DNA of 7,335 nucleotides. Origin: an uncultured Flavobacteriaceae bacterium (lineage in GTDB: Bacteria; Bacteroidota; Bacteroidia; Flavobacteriales; Flavobacteriaceae). Positions 5,575-7,335 of the stretch are shown here, piece after piece. The stretch's first letter is position 1. Every line of letters begins with the position of its first letter. The translations under genes and the position numbers were made by a program. The notes beneath the pieces are model-generated. The model searched no databases. It saw only the letters and a program-made list of their open reading frames with translations, and was not told the DNA's origin. The DNA is taken from positions 1 through 7,335 of the forward strand of contig CALIIP010000223.1 of assembly GCA_938018045.1 (NCBI GenBank), in the 5' to 3' direction.

Positions 5575-7335
5575 TCATTCTAATTGACGTCCTAAGAAGT
5601 TCGTAGCAAGCGTTGTAAAAACAACAATACTTATAGAACTCAAAGGCATTAAAATTGCAGCAATTACAGGAGACAACTGGCCTGTTACGGCAAAATAAAG
5701 TCCTATAATATTATAAGCAAATGACAGAACAAAACTCCATTTGATAATTTTAATTGCAGATTTTGATGCACTAATAAATTTGCCTAACTGATTAAATTTT
5801 GTAGCATCTAAAATAGCATCACAAGCAGGAGAAAATACATTTACATTTTCTGAAATTGCAATACCAACATTACTTTGCGCCAATGCTCCAGCATCATTTA
5901 AACCATCGCCAACCATTAAGACCTTCGCTCCTTCTGTTTGATGGTGTTTTATATATTCTAATTTATCATCAGGTTTTTGATTAAAAATAAGTTTGGTTTT
6001 ACTTGGCAATAATTTCTCTAAATTTTCCTTTTCTCCTTCATTATCTCCAGAAAGTATAACGATATCATAATTTTTATTCAGATTATTAAAGAGTTTTGAA
6101 ACTCCTTTTCTATAACTATTATAAAAAGTATATTTCCCTTTATAAATATCATTTGTACTAATATGAACAGCAGTATTTAACGATATAATTTCTTGCAATT
6201 GACCAACAAAATTTGCCGAACCAATTTTAATACGCTCTTCGTTGTGAGATGCCTCAATTCCTTGCCCTAAATATTCTGAAAAATTATCGAGTGTGATAAT
6301 GTTGTTTGCCTCTAAAACTTCATACAAAGTTCTACTTAATGGATGATTAGATCCTCTAAGTGTATTTTTTAATAGTACTTCTTCATCAGTTGAAAGAGAT
6401 ACTCCTTCATAAGTTGCTGTACTTTTTTCGTTGGAAGTTATCGTTCCTGTTTTATCAAAAATTACAGTGTTTATAGATGCTAATTGCTCTATAACATTCG
6501 CATTCTTAACATAAAATTTTAACTTTCCGAAGATACGTAGTAAGTTACCAAAAGTAAAAGGTGCAGCCAATGCAATTGCGCAAGGACACGCAATAATAAG
6601 AACCGCTGTAAACACATTCATCGCTTTTGAAATATCATAAAACAACCAGAATATTGTTGCAATAGTTGCGATACTCAAAACATAAATTGTAAAATGCTTA
6701 CTGATTTTGTTGGTCAAAGTTGTAAACGCTTCTTCTTTATTATTATTAAAAACATCATTACTCCAAAGTTGTGTTAAATAACTTTGCTCTACCGATTTTA
6801 ATACTTCCATTTCTATAACACCAGAAGTCTGTTTTCCGCCTGCGAAAAGTTTATCTCCAGAATATTTGCGTACATTTTCTGATTCTCCAGTTACAAAACT
6901 ATAATCTATTGATGCGTTACCGTTTATTAGAATTCCGTCAACAGGAATTAACTCTTGATTTTTTATAAGTAATCTATCTCCTATCTTAATATCATATACT
7001 TGAATAGGAATTTCTTTTCCTTCAGAGAAAATCTTTGTCACTGCAATTGGAAAATAGGATTTGTAATCTCTCTCAAATGATAAGAAAGAATATGTTTTTT
7101 GCTGAAAAAACTTTCCTATCAGTAAAAAGAAAACCAATCCTGAAAGGCTATCGAAAAAACCTGAGCCTAAATCAAACATAATTTCGATTGTACTACGTAA
7201 AAAAAGTACCGAAATTCCTAGTGCAATTGGTACGTCAATATTTAATAATTTTGAGCGCAAACCTTTATATGCAGTTATGAAATAGTCGTTTGCTGCGTAA
7301 AACACTACAGGAAGAGAGAAGAAAAACATCAACCA
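5575..7335 (-). CDS. ccoI: CcoI-type copper P1B ATPase, C-terminal 587 residues
   Basis: The gene enters from the high-coordinate edge without its start; the codons read WLMFFFSLPVVFYAAND and belong to the interior, so the N-terminal metal-binding region and first helices (perhaps 200 residues) are missing. Positions below count the TTG at 7332-7330 as residue 1. Visible parts are the actuator motif TGES (148-151), the membrane CPC copper motif (249-251, in IACPCAIALAAP), the phosphorylation site DKTGT (293-297, Asp293), the nucleotide-binding His-Pro (330-331, SNHPLS), the hinge GDGLNDAGAL (475-484), and YN (540-541) plus MPLSS (562-566) in the last two helices, as in Cu(I) P1B-type pumps. 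CcoI homologues move Cu(I) across the inner membrane for the CuB centre of cbb3 oxidase rather than for detoxification, and the position directly before ccoS supports this role. The gene ends in TGA, 79 bp before ccoS. The family is certain; the CcoI assignment rests on context. Confidence 0.94.
   Translation of the reverse strand, partial: WLMFFFSLPVVFYAANDYFITAYKGLRSKLLNIDVPIALGISVLFLRSTIEIMFDLGSGFFDSLSGLVFFLLIGKFFQQKTYSFLSFERDYKSYFPIAVTKIFSEGKEIPIQVYDIKIGDRLLIKNQELIPVDGILINGNASIDYSFVTGESENVRKYSGDKLFAGGKQTSGVIEMEVLKSVEQSYLTQLWSNDVFNNNKEEAFTTLTNKISKHFTIYVLSIATIATIFWLFYDISKAMNVFTAVLIIACPCAIALAAPFTFGNLLRIFGKLKFYVKNANVIEQLASINTVIFDKTGTITSNEKSTATYEGVSLSTDEEVLLKNTLRGSNHPLSRTLYEVLEANNIITLDNFSEYLGQGIEASHNEERIKIGSANFVGQLQEIISLNTAVHISTNDIYKGKYTFYNSYRKGVSKLFNNLNKNYDIVILSGDNEGEKENLEKLLPSKTKLIFNQKPDDKLEYIKHHQTEGAKVLMVGDGLNDAGALAQSNVGIAISENVNVFSPACDAILDATKFNQLGKFISASKSAIKIIKWSFVLSFAYNIIGLYFAVTGQLSPVIAAILMPLSSISIVVFTTLATNFLGRQLE

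Noticed and set aside
7330..7332. TTG near the window edge as the true start of the ATPase gene
   Set aside because: The frame stays open to the edge, and the protein would lack the metal-binding domain and first membrane helices expected of CcoI; this is an internal Leu codon.

Overview
The window is almost entirely one minus-strand gene cluster for a cbb3-type (high oxygen affinity, haem-copper) cytochrome c oxidase and its assembly factors. The DNA is AT-rich. Several traits point to a member of the Bacteroidota, most likely a flavobacterium: ccoN and ccoO are fused in one gene, CcoP carries a single haem c, Shine-Dalgarno sequences are weak, and a promoter matching the Bacteroidota TAnnTTTG -7 element is present. 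I cannot name the genus.

In transcription order (high to low coordinates) the layout is: ccoI, a copper P-type ATPase whose N-terminus lies outside the window (5575-7335); a 79-bp gap with a candidate FNR/FixK-like box and promoter (5496-5574); ccoS (5304-5495); ccoNO (3111-5300); ccoQ (2923-3105); ccoP (2064-2918); ccoG (632-2056, probably starting at TTG); a 99-bp gap with an inverted repeat that looks like a terminator or attenuator (533-631); ccoH/fixH (86-532); and the first 27 codons of a TauE/SafE (DsbD_2-like) membrane protein (1-83). From ccoS to ccoG the gaps are only 3 to 7 bp, so these five genes almost certainly form one transcript. ccoH and the TauE/SafE gene are 2 bp apart.

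The parts fit one job. CcoI brings copper to the membrane for the CuB centre and CcoS helps install cofactors. CcoNO holds haem b, the haem b3-CuB site and one haem c; CcoP adds a second haem c, and CcoQ stabilises the complex. CcoG, a polyferredoxin, and CcoH assist copper handling and assembly. The TauE/SafE protein commonly sits next to such clusters but its exact role is not settled.

I see no sign of an undescribed system. The region is a well-preserved, mostly ordinary respiratory operon. The points most worth a second look are the FNR-like box placed at a class II activator position before ccoS, and the repeat-derived hairpin inside the operon between ccoG and ccoH. No RNA genes, CRISPR arrays or transposase genes were seen.
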